Source of the DNA: Mugil cephalus
Taxonomy: Eukaryota > Chordata > Actinopteri > Mugiliformes > Mugilidae
Assembly: GCF_022458985.1 (NCBI RefSeq)
Contig: NC_061789.1
Location: 8,536,357-8,600,356, forward strand
Length of the DNA: 64,000 bases
Direction of reading: 5' to 3'
In this document: piece by piece, positions 54,867 through 64,000 of the stretch
Position numbering within the stretch: the stretch's first letter is position 1
How the letters are laid out: every line of letters begins with the position of its first letter
Program-made: the position numbers and the translations under genes
The notes under the pieces: generated by a model
The model's input: only the letters and a program-made list of their open reading frames with translations
Databases searched by the model: none
Told to the model about the DNA's origin: nothing

Positions 54867-57659
54867 TGTAAGTTTAGTCATTTATTTAACTTCAATTGAG
54901 CTAATTTGCCCTTCAGCATATGTCGTAGTGCACACGAAATTTTATGTTGCATTCTCCAGCCGCGTGAATGCTCTAAGAACAACACAATATCCGATAAACA
55001 GCAGCCCACAACTGACTCCGTGTTTTGAGGAGATGAATGAATTTCAATGGCGGCGCGGTTCCCTCCGGGATTGATAGTCAAGTTAACTAATTAATAGAGG
55101 TTTTCTAAGAATATATAAGTGATTTTAAATTGAAATGCTGCGATCTCATTTAATCTCCTGAAAATTTTAATTAGTAACTAGTCTAATAAATTATTGAAGG
55201 AGGCTGCGGCCCTGAGCAGAGGCGGTTCTACAGTCTGTTGGGGGCCCGGGCTAAAAATATTCAGGGGGCCTCTCTAACTAGCGTTCATTACTATTATTTT
55301 ACTTCGGCACAGACAAAAATAAATAAATATTAACTTAATATTTATGTTATTTTCAAGCTGGCTTTAAAGACTAATAAATATTGCAGTTTCCAAAAATGTA
55401 AAGACCAATTAAAACCTTGTGATAATATAAATATGAAGATCGTCACACAGAACAGTGCAAACTTAAATTCAAAATACACTTATTTAGTAAACTAATTTTA
55501 CAAATGCTTAGGGGCCCTGAGCTGTGTAACTGAAGTTATTATGTCCTCTATATCAGAACAGCTTCACACATGGTTTAACTATTGAAATAAGTGTCTAGAT
55601 CTCCAAAAATCTGTCCTTTGTAGATATAATCAAGCTAGCAAAGCTAAGTAAAGTTAGGTGTCAAAGAAAGAAGAAATGAAAAAATTAGATGACGTGGAAG
55701 TTATTTTAAACAACTGTCTCTCCTTAACAACATTCAGTTAGCTAATTATTATTATTATCATCATTATCTGCTTTATTTATCACTTTTTTCTTTTCGTTTC
55801 CCTTATCCTCGTTCCCTTTTCACTCTTGGGACAATAACTTTTTATTTTGATTTGGATGCCATTCTCGTACTCAATACTTGACAGAGTCATGCACAAAACA
55901 TATAATAGGACTGAGTTTGCAGGGTTGTGTCGGGTGAGGGCCTGTTTTTAACAGTTGGTTTGCTTTTACTTTCAGCACCAGCTCTTATTGACTTAGTTTC
56001 TTCCGTCACTTGTTTCCTTTTAATTTCAATTTCTTTTAGTTCACTCATAGATGCCAAAGACGTTAGTTGATTGACTCTTCATTATCTTGCTTTGTATCAT
56101 TATAGCTTGAATATTTTGGGGTTGTGGACTCCTGGATAAGTTTTTCTGTTTTTTTTTTTTTAATCAAACAAAATAATTGCTTTATTCGTTTATAATGACA
56201 TTAATGTCCTCTTGCAACCTTACACCATTGTCATTGTAAATTATATCAAAGTAACATTAGCTTCCGTCTAACCTTAGGGCACCATCACCCACGAAGCGGA
56301 AGGAGGAGGAGAAAACTAAAGACCGAGGCAAAGAGAAGACTGCCACCAAGGAAGGAGACAAGGAAAGAGGACGGGACAAAGCAAGGAAGCGCCGCAGTGC
56401 TTCCACCGGGAGCAGCAGCAGCAGGTTCGTTTTATTTATGTTCTGTGTGGAGATAAATTCTGATCAATCCTAAACATGCGTAGCTTATTTTCCCTTGTTG
56501 TGACCATGACCAGGTCCAGATCTAGCTCTTCTTCAAGCAGCAGCTCTGGTTCCAGCTCAGGCTCCTCAAGTGGATCCAGCTCGTCCGGGTCCAGCCGCTC
56601 CGGTTCCTCTAGCTCTCGGTCCTCGTCTTCTTCCAGCTCCTCCGGCTCTCCCAGCCCCAGCCGCAGACGGCACGACAACCGTCGCCGCTCCCGCTCCACG
56701 TACGTGCCCTCTCCTGGTGCAGCTACGCTGTATTGAAACGCTGCGATGTTTCCACTTCTTTGAGTCGTGTAGCACTAACTTTATGTTTTGTTTACGCTTG
56801 TGCAGCTCCAAAACACAGAAGAGGGGAGACGACAAGGAACGTAGAAAACGAAGCCCGAGCCCCAAACCAACTAAAGTTCACTTGGGGCGTCTGACCAGGA
56901 ATGTTACCAAGGTAAGTTGAGTGATTTTACTTTTTCTATCATCTCCTTTCGGCTTTTTTTTTATTTCCTCATTTCCTTTAGTTGTCAGCAGTGTCGTTAT
57001 ACATGTTTCTCATTCATTCTTCCATAAAATCCACTCTCTTCTCCTGTTAACATACCTTGATGTCTCGTTTTAACAGGACCACATCCAGGAGATCTTTTCA
57101 ACTTATGGGAAAATCAAAATGGTTGATCTGCCGGTGGATCGGTTTCACCCACATCTTACCAGAGGCTATGCCTATGTGGAGTTTGAGACCCCTGAAGAGG
57201 CCCAGAAGGCCCTCAAGCACATGGATGGAGGTATGTGAGCGCGCTCGGTTCAGTGTCTCTCGGATTAATCGGAGCAGACGTGTTTATGTTGAACTTCCTG
57301 CGATCTTGTTGTTAATAGGTCAGATCGACGGACAGGAAATCACAGCAGCCGCTGTGTTGACCCAGCGCGTCCGTCCTCCACCTCGTAGACCGTCTCCTCC
57401 TCGCAGAATGCCCCCACCGCCACCTATGTGGCGTCGCAGCCCACCACGCATGAGGAGAAGGTACTATTTGTCAACACATGTACAATTCAGTGAACATTCT
57501 ACACATTTTTATGTTATTCGGTTCAGAACATTAAATGTGCTTTTCTTTCCCAGGTCTCGGTCCCCGAGGAGGCGGTCCCCAGTGCGTCGCCGCTCTCGCT
57601 CCAGATCCCCCGGCCGCAGGCGTCACCGCTCTCGTTCCAGCTCCAACTCCTCTAGATAG
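54866..57659 (+). CDS. rnps1: RNPS1, SR-related RNA-binding protein of the exon junction complex
   Basis: Coding segments: 54866-54867, 56278-56424, 56514-56699, 56806-56911, 57077-57230, 57319-57460, 57554-57659. They total 843 nt (280 aa). Layout: basic N-terminus APSPTKRKEEEKTKDRGKEK; Ser-rich tract (exon 56514-56699); one RRM (THVHLGRLTRNV-type RNP2 region KVHLGRLTRNV, RNP1 GYAYVEFE); Arg/Pro-rich C-terminus MPPPPPMWRRSPPRMRRR and RS repeats ending SNSSR. RNPS1 activates splicing and joins the ASAP complex and EJC. The AT of the start codon is the last two bases of exon 1 and the G is the first base of exon 2, giving MAPSPTKRK as in fish orthologues; the longer mammalian N-terminus is absent. 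Confidence 0.93.
54868..56277 (+). other. RNPS1 intron 1, 1.4 kb
   Basis: AT-rich intron that splits the start codon. A repeat fragment of the GGGGCGGTTCTA / GGGGGCCCGGGC type at about 55213-55270, with GGGGCCCTGAGC near 55511, looks like the ends of a decayed hAT-type element. A reverse-oriented relative of its end (AGAACCGCCCCTGGCC) lies near 37483. Confidence 0.5.
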
Positions 57660-58000
57660 ACGGGTTTTCTACCTCTATGTGATCGCTTAGATTCTCTCTC
57701 AGTCCTGATGTAGTTCTGCCCTTCCCCCCGCGACTCTATGGGCTCACCAGAAACAAAATCATCTGCGGCCAACATAAAAAAACATGCGTCTGTATTTAGA
57801 AAGGCCCCCCTTTTCTTTTGTTTTTATTTTATCTCGATCCTGAAAAGTTTGCTCTGTATTTTGTTGTTTCGGACTGAGTTTTACTGAGATCTATCAATGT
57901 TTTCTTTAAAGTGTAATTTCTTTTTCTCCGGGTGTCGTTTTTTTAAACATTTTGAAAATAAAAGCGCAGAAAGACATTCGGAAAGCCCCTCTCTGTGAGA
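57660..58000 (+). terminator. rnps1: RNPS1 3' UTR with polyadenylation signal
   Basis: AATAAA at 57957-57962, about 300 bp after the stop codon, followed by T/G-bearing sequence. This fits a short housekeeping 3' UTR. Confidence 0.7.
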
Positions 58001-59036
58001 AACTTCTTGGATCTGCACCCACAAGTTTTGCTTTCTCATCATGCCCTAGCGCTATCTTTAGCGTGTTTGCCATAGTTTCATGTTACCATGGCAATAGTGT
58101 GAATTATCAGCATTAACATCTATGAAATGTGATTTTATTTTTTTTGTTTTAGCTAGATTTCGAACGAAAGCACCAAACGGAAGCTTTTCAAAGACTTGAA
58201 CAGGGTTAAACAAGGTTTAATTATTGTATGTACAGCTCTAGCGGGTTAGAGACTGAGGAACCAGGCTGCCAGTGGTTTATAAAGTAACAGGAACAAACTA
58301 AATACAGTTACCCCAGCCACTTGCATCATACATCAGTTTTTGTTTCTATACATGTTAAAAATGATTATTTTAGGCAGGCACTTAACTTGAATTGCCATAA
58401 AATCCCCCAAAAAGTGACAAACAAGACGAGTTTTCATTTGTATTTAAAATGAAAAAACCCGCTTTGCCCCCTCGTCTTGTTCTGTTCCCTACTGTCTTTT
58501 TAAAATCTCACATTTGCACATTTTGCATTTAGTTGCTGTACTCTAGGTCTTTGAGGAAGGACATTTCAATCCTGTGTTGATTGATTGACCTGTAGCTGGA
58601 AGGAAAGTGTGGTTAAAAAGTAACCAGACCAGAGTGGTAGCAAGTACACTAGTAGTGAAAGAGGCTGTCTGCGGGAACTTGGGCGTGTTCACTGTGTGGG
58701 AAAGTCAAGAGCACGTTATTATACCAGCATAATAATAATAGTGGCCACTGGGGGTCTCACTTCAGAGACGGACCCAGAGAGAGTTTTCTCATTTGTCATT
58801 GTGGTGCCGAAACGGGAGTTTGACGGCGCCAGCTGAAGAAAGACCGGCCATGCTCCGCATTTCAGCAAACTTCCACTAAAAACATGACAGTTCCCTCATC
58901 GGCCGTGTAGGCGCGCCACGACGCGCCTTTCGCGGACCCAGCCCAGCGCGTCCGCCTGCAGTTCTACTTCGATGCGTAAGAGTTTGAGGGCTTTGGCCGC
59001 CGAGTGAGCAGGCACCGGGGAAGAATCGGCTGCGTT
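58001..59036 (+). other. Intergenic region and CpG-rich promoter of the ADAP gene
   Basis: 58001-58800 shows no feature. From about 58850 the sequence becomes CpG-rich (GCGCGCCACGACGCGCC near 58912, CAGCGCGTCCGC near 58943), leading into the ATG at 59037. This is consistent with a TATA-less CpG promoter and 5' UTR. Confidence 0.5.
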
Positions 59037-60581
59037 ATGGAGCTAGAAAGGAGCAGGCAGCGTTTGAAGCAAATCCTGGAGAAGCCTGGGAACGGAAACT
59101 GCGCCGACTGCGGAGCTGCAGGTGGGTACGAATGAGGGGAGTCACCGGCAGATGATGATGATGATGATGCATTCCACTCGGGTTTATCTTTTCAGGCTGT
59201 CACGATGTGGCCAGCGCACGCTCGTGTTTATCGTGAGACGGTGAACTTTCTGAGGAGCGCGATGGAAAATGCGAATTTGAAACCGTTTTCAGATTTATTT
59301 AATAATAAACATGAAATGTGTGGGAGCTCTTTGCTCGTGGGGGGAAAAAGTGTTTAAAAAGTTAATCAGATTTACTTAAGTGGGAGATCTTCTGAAATTT
59401 CTTTTTGTGTGTAGACCCGAGGAACCCGAGGTATTCAGCTCGTGGTTGGGTTTCTTCATTGCGTTTTCTCACACCCCGATAGTCACACCTAGCTGCGTTG
59501 AGCTTATCAAGTCTCCAGCACATATGCACAATGCAAACAGGTGCGGTTTTTCAATTTTACGCTCACGCATCTGCCCCGAGTTACTCTTCAAGATGGAGCT
59601 CCAGCGTGAGCTGAGCCCATAAATGCTCGAGAGCATCACATCAAAAGGCAATAACTTTATTTAAAGCCATGCTCAGGTCCTGAAGACGACTTTAAACCAT
59701 CCGCTCATCATATCTTGATGCGCAGGTGGTTTAGATGACTGGTTCAAAACTTATTCACGCATTTTTATACCGATCATGAATTTCTCTTTACTGCCAGCTG
59801 GTTGTCTGTCTGTATGTTCTCTGGGGTGTCAGTGAGGGTGGGACTGGTGTCCTTTCTTGTCTGCAGCACCGGCGCACGGCCTTGCACCTGTGCAGCTTCG
59901 TGCATGTTTCAAGGAAGCTTTGGAGTTCTTTGTTCTCATGCACCGTGTGCACGGGTTGGGGCCACTCTCGACGCGGTCGGCCTCAGCAGAGCGGTCGAGA
60001 GCTGCAGCGCGCCGATGCACCCTGCCCAACTCTGCCCAAAATAATATGCATACACAGCGCATATGTTGACCACCGCCGCAGCTGCATTCTAAAAAAGATT
60101 AGAATCTGCACTAGCACCGCAGATGTTGTACGTGGGAAATGTATTCTTTCAAGTGCACAGACAAATACTGACAGACAGCATACTTGTCAGTGAGGACTTT
60201 TTGGTTAGAAGTTGGGGGTTTAAAGTAGTGTGTGTGTGTGTGTGTCTTTTTTTCTGCATTACAGTCCCAGAGTGGGCATCCTACACCCTGGGTGTGTTTG
60301 TGTGTCACACCTGCTCGGCCCTCCACAGAAACATCGCACAGATCAGCAAGGTCAAATCCGTCCTTCTGGATCCCTGGAGCTCCTCTCAGCTGGAGGTGAG
60401 AACAACCACCCCCCTCCCCCCCGGCCTCGCCCTCACCCTCACCCGTCCCACCCTGCTCCGCTGCGAGCATCGCCCTCCGCCTCCTGCTGCTCTGCCCTCC
60501 AAAGAATAAGACAAGTCATCAGTATCAATTCAGCATAGTCTGAAAGGCATGAGCCAGCAGCTGGCAAACACAACTACTATC

Positions 60582-60641
<60 letters not shown>

Positions 60642-61977
60642 AGGGCACTGGCATGTGTGGGTGCGGGTGTGGATGTGGGTGTGTGTGGGCTCCCAGAAAT
60701 CGTTCACAAAAAGCGGTCGACGTCTTTGATTAATGAGATCAACCCGTGTGAATGTTCCTTTTCTTTATTTCTACACTTGACCTTGTGTTCCCGTCTGCAA
60801 CCTTCCTGTCTTCTGTGTCCTCATCATTAAATTCAACAAAAAAAGCTAAAGCGTCCACACAAACCCTGAGCCTCTGTGCGTGTGCGACCCCGCTCACAAA
60901 CTTTTCCCTCCTCTGCAGTTTATGGACTCCACGGGAAACAACGCAGCCAACGCCAAATATGTGCAGACGGTTCCCGCCTTCTACTACCGTCCCACATACA
61001 AGGACTGCATGTAAGTGATGCGTCTTCTCAAAGCTTGGTTTTGATTCTGCTGTGTCCTCCCCATCCTAAATGTAAGGTGGACGGGTTCGCACTGTTGAGA
61101 TTTATCCTGATTTATCACACTCATCCAATTATAGCTGGTAAAGTTGCCTAAAGGAGGTTGAAATGACATCAAATCGTTAACCTAATAGCATAATTGCCTA
61201 AGTCATGTTTGAAGTTTTTGGGGAAACAAGAAAAAAATATTTTTTTAGCAAACACGTTGATGTTTTTACTGATATTGTAACAGTAAGTCAAAAAAAATTG
61301 TGCTCAGTTATGCTATTAGGCTAACGAAATGTTAAAGCAATGAAAAGCAATGAAACAGGACAGGAAAACAAATGTGATACCAGTCTATTCAACGACACAA
61401 CGTCAAAAACAGCTTTTTTTCTTTTCTTTTCTTTTTTTTTGTGTTTTTTGTGTTTTTTTGTTTTGTTTTTTTGATTCACCAAATAGATTTTTTTTTTTTT
61501 TTTTTAACCCGTTGTAGTTATTGCTCCACACATGGATGCTTTCATTAAGGAGTGGTTTTGGTTTCCCGCGTTGACATGCAGAAAGTCCTCGGCGATAAGG
61601 ATGCCAACTTCCTGTAGCATGAACCGGAAGCAACGGTTCATTTCGAGGGTTTCTGCAGGGTTAACCCTGCAGGGTGGAAAAAAAAAAAAATGAACGGCAG
61701 AAGCACTGAGCCGTCGAGATAAGGTCACAGACCAGCAATTAGCTGAAAGCAATAAATGTGAACCATATGAGTGAACAAATAAGTAATAATAATAATTTAA
61801 AAAAAGGCAAATCCATTAACTGCGGAGGCCTCGGTGAATCTTTATATACTGAACACATCCCTTAAAAAGTACACTGTCACCCGATGCTCTGTAGGCTCCT
61901 GCGGGATCAATGGATCCGAGCCAAGTACGAGAGGAAGGAGTTCATGTCAGTGGAGAAGCAGGAGCCCTACTCGGCAG
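59037..61977 (+). CDS. adap1: ADAP1/ADAP2-type Arf-GAP (centaurin-alpha), 3' partial
   Basis: Exons: 59037-59121, 60265-60395, 60919-61010, 61895-61977; the frame leaves with phase 1 for exons beyond the window. These 130 residues are the Arf-GAP domain. The zinc finger is CADC…CHTC (CX2CX16CX2C), with the arginine finger and HRNI following (LGVFVCHTCSALHRNIAQIS), then KSVLLDPW and NAKYVQTVPAFYYRPT, then the ADAP signature LLRDQWIRAKYERKEF and EKQEPYSAG. The family has two PH domains after this (PIP3/IP4 binding), which are off the window. EKQEPYSAG resembles ADAP1 more than ADAP2 by eye, but the paralogue call is tentative. Confidence 0.88.
59122..60264 (+). other. ADAP intron 1, 1.1 kb
   Basis: Starts GTGGGT and ends TTACAG. 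Contains an (ATG)n run at 59152-59169 and a (GT)n run near 60231-60244. No other feature seen. Confidence 0.5.
60584..60635. repeat. (TG)n microsatellite
   Basis: Uninterrupted 52-bp TG dinucleotide run in ADAP intron 2 (60396-60918), likely polymorphic. Confidence 0.95.
61181..61320 (-). mobile_element. Short MITE, inverted second copy
   Basis: 140-bp copy of the element at 42745-42874 in reverse orientation, with inverted ends CCTAATAGCATAATTGC and TTATGCTATTAGG. The position equivalent to the AATAAA of the other copy reads AGTAAA. It lies in ADAP intron 3. Confidence 0.7.
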
Positions 61978-62632
61978 GTAAGAATCCAACACCTTATTCC
62001 CTTATAGAAGTGTTGGTGGAAGTTGTAGGAGAGGCCATGCAACCTGAAAACTGCACCAAAGGGTTTAATAATAAATAATTAAAATGAATCATGACCCATT
62101 ACCCGTGGCTCGTTTGTGTACCCATGGCTGAACAAACCTTCAGCTCGTTAAGTATTTTTTCAGGGCTGGTCCTCAAAGAATAAAACTATTATGCCTGAGT
62201 TCAGTTGCCCAACAGATGTTTATTTTATAACCCTTATGCCATTCCTTTGTGCTGAATCATGTTCCCACAGGAGCGTGCGTCGGACCAATTGTTCGGCGCA
62301 CCGATTCATAGACACAAAGTGGCACCAGCAACCAAACCAGACTCAGCTAATGAGTCAGTAATGGAGAACTGTCCCAGACGGACTGGGTGTGAGCACAATA
62401 TTTTACGTTATGTAAAGGTGTTAAGATTGGGCCATTAACGTTATGAAATCTCATATATAATGTGAAGGTTCCAGAAATGGCACATTAGGTTCTCTTAAGA
62501 TTCTAGAGCCTTAATGTTATGCAACAATTCGAAAGTCGCACAATGTTCTGTTAAATGTTAAATGTGTTAAAACTGGTCCATAAACCTTCCACAATCTTAT
62601 ATATAGTTATGGAAGCTGGGACTTGGTCACTA

Positions 62633-62826
62633 TGTTGATGTCAAACATGCGGCTCGCGGGCCAAAAGCGGATCTAGTGCAGAACAAATTTTCAATGCAAA
62701 TAACTTTTAAGAGAAGTGGACAGAACACGCTCCTGAGAGCCAAACAGCAGACAGCAATGTGTCCACATTGCACTTGGAAAAAGGATTGTTTGATATCAAA
62801 CTGGGCTGTATGTGGCCCCTAAACTT
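62633..62826. mobile_element. hAT-like repeat, decayed copy D
   Basis: GATGTCAAACATGCGGCTCG at the left and CTGTATGTGGCCCCTAAACT at the right are degraded forms of the CAGGGGTGTCAAACTC-family termini (ACATACAGCCCA in reverse). Non-coding. Confidence 0.45.
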
Positions 62827-63122
62827 CCACGTTCTATGTAGAATCTTGGATATTTCGTGAAGGTGTCAAAATTGAGCCTTTAACATTTTAGAGTTTTATA
62901 TATAACTATAAATTCCAGGATAGAGTCATTACATACTGGGAAGATTCTAGAAATCCCCATATTATGCAAATATTCTAAGATTGGGTCACTGTGCACTTTA
63001 AGGAAGTTTTTTTTTTTCGCTGTGTAATGGTGTTTAGATTGAGACGTCAGCATTCTTATATATAATGTAAAGATTCTAGATATGGGCCATTACATGCTTT
63101 TAAGATTGTAGAACCTTTATAT

Positions 63123-63354
63123 CAGGGGTGTCAAAGTTCGTGGACCACATACAGCCCATTTAGATCTTAAGCGGGCCATTTTTAAAAAATCAAGTTAGGG
63201 CACACTGCTGTGTGTTGTTTAGTCCTGGGTCTCAGTGTTCTCTTCTTTCCACTTTTACGTTATTTTCATTGAAAGATGCAATGAGTTGAACTACTGCGGG
63301 CCAGATTAGACCTTCCGGCGGACCGCTTTTGGCCCGCGGACCTTATGTTTGTCT
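63123..63354. mobile_element. hAT-like non-autonomous repeat, copy B
   Basis: CAGGGGTGTCAAAGTTCGTG at the left, then ACCACATACAGCCCATTTAG, TCCTGGGTCTCAGTGTTCTC, CCAGATTAGACCTTCCGGCG and GGACCTTATGTTTG in the same order as copy A (23231-23570). Confidence 0.65.
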
Positions 63355-64000
63355 CTTAAGATTCTAGAATCTTACCTATTACGTAAAGGGCCGCTAACGC
63401 TCTAGAATCGTATTCTGTTTCTAGTGCGCAGGTCCTGGGATTTTGGTCATTTTGTGCTTACGTTCTAGGATTGTACACGTGTTACATTTAGGAGGCGTTA
63501 AAACTGGGCCTTAACTTAACGTTCTAGATTCTGATTGAGATTCGTATTCAAATTGTCTGTATTTGTCCCACGGGGGAGCGACTTAAGGCGTTGTAAGTAC
63601 GAGACACTTTTAAGGAACAAAAAAAAATCCAAAAATAGAACAACACCAAGTATATGCAAAAAAAAAAATAAAAGACAAGGATGTTTTGAAAGCATTAAAA
63701 TTCCAGGAATGGGTCGTTTCACATTGTAGAATCTTGCGTGTGAAGATTCAAGGACTGGACCGTACAGAAAACAGACATGTCTGAGCTGTGTCTGCGATGA
63801 CTACTTCACTAATTGGTCTAATTGATTAAACAGCATATTTAATTATTTATTTATTTATTTATTTTTTCTTTTACAGTTATATTTTATACAGTTGAATTCA
63901 CTTCTTCGTTCCCTCTCCCCAGTTAGAGTAAAGTCTCAGGGGGAAACAGGAAGCTGTCAAGTATGTCTGTATGCTGTGCTGATAAAAAAAAAAAAAAAAA

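Larger units (their letters stand above)
62390..63750 (+). repeat. Degenerate minisatellite-like array in ADAP intron 4
   Basis: Recurrent motifs TTAAGATTCTAGAAYCTT, ATATATAATGTRAAGATTC, GGGCCATTAACGTTCTAGA and GGTGTTAAGATTGGGCC appear at roughly 60-130-bp intervals (for example near 62418, 62502, 62840, 62975, 63055, 63095, 63355, 63500). The array is interrupted by two hAT-like insertions. Period and copy number cannot be fixed by eye. Confidence 0.5.
61978..64000 (+). other. ADAP intron 4 to the window end
   Basis: No further exon seen. Contains a degenerate tandem repeat (62390-63750), two hAT-like insertions (62633-62826 and 63123-63354), an (ATTT)n run near 63840-63866 and a terminal A run. 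The PH-domain exons must lie beyond 64000. Confidence 0.6.

Noticed and set aside
56436-56865. Glu/Leu- and Arg/Gly-rich minus-strand frames opposite RNPS1
   Set aside because: Antisense shadows of the Ser-rich and RS coding exons of RNPS1.
60396-60540. Retained extension of the ADAP exon past 60395
   Set aside because: The donor GAG|GTGAGA is canonical and the Arf-GAP sequence resumes exactly at 60919. The extension is Pro/Leu-rich intron.

Overview
The window is vertebrate nuclear DNA, almost certainly from a teleost fish. It has intron-rich genes with GT-AG junctions, two CYP2K-type cytochrome P450 genes (a fish subfamily), and dispersed Tc1-like, hAT-like, L2/Rex-like and Penelope-like repeats of the kind common in ray-finned fish. 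All exon coordinates were read by eye from splice signals and reading-frame continuity. No alignment or database search was run.

Layout. (1) 1-28.3 kb, + strand: ABCA3, a lamellar-body type lipid ABC transporter. Twenty-nine coding exons (1321-26180) are present; only the first ~18 codons lie upstream of the window. Its introns hold several decayed DNA transposons. (2) 28.5-34.0 kb, + strand: a 5.4-kb LTR retrotransposon with a tRNA-Pro primer site. Its pol order is gag-protease-integrase-RT-RNase H, the unusual Gmr1-type arrangement. Gag, protease and integrase are broken; the RT-RNase H frame is open. A minus-strand LINE fragment follows. (3) 36.6-42.8 kb and 47.5-50.1 kb, + strand: two complete nine-exon CYP2K-like P450 genes (506 and 498 aa). 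(4) Between them, minus strand, 46347-44361: a four-exon gene for a 515-aa protein I do not recognise, with a Thr/Ser/Pro/Glu-rich 34-residue repeat domain. It has a TATA box, an upstream array of three exact-30-bp-spaced CRE-like motifs, and a first intron that is essentially a LINE 3' tail. (5) 54.6-51.1 kb, minus strand: a 564-aa protein with an N-terminal Tc1/paired-type helix-turn-helix, probably nuclear, sharing a divergent promoter with RNPS1. (6) 54.8-57.96 kb, + strand: RNPS1, an exon-junction-complex SR-related RNA-binding protein, whose start codon is split across intron 1. (7) 59.0 kb to the window end, + strand: the first four coding exons of an ADAP1/ADAP2 (centaurin-alpha) Arf-GAP; its PH domains lie beyond the window.

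The genes do not form an operon. The order joins material that in human lies at 16p13.3 (ABCA3 next to RNPS1) and 7p22.3 (ADAP1 near CYP2W1), so the CYP2K-ADAP linkage fits the proposed CYP2K/CYP2W1 relationship. The least ordinary items are the unrecognised minus-strand gene with its LINE-derived intron and 30-bp promoter repeat, the transposase-like HTH gene, the Gmr1-type element, a foldback Penelope-like insertion with an 11-bp target duplication and a decayed hammerhead-like core, and a MITE that supplies the apparent polyadenylation signal of the first P450 gene.
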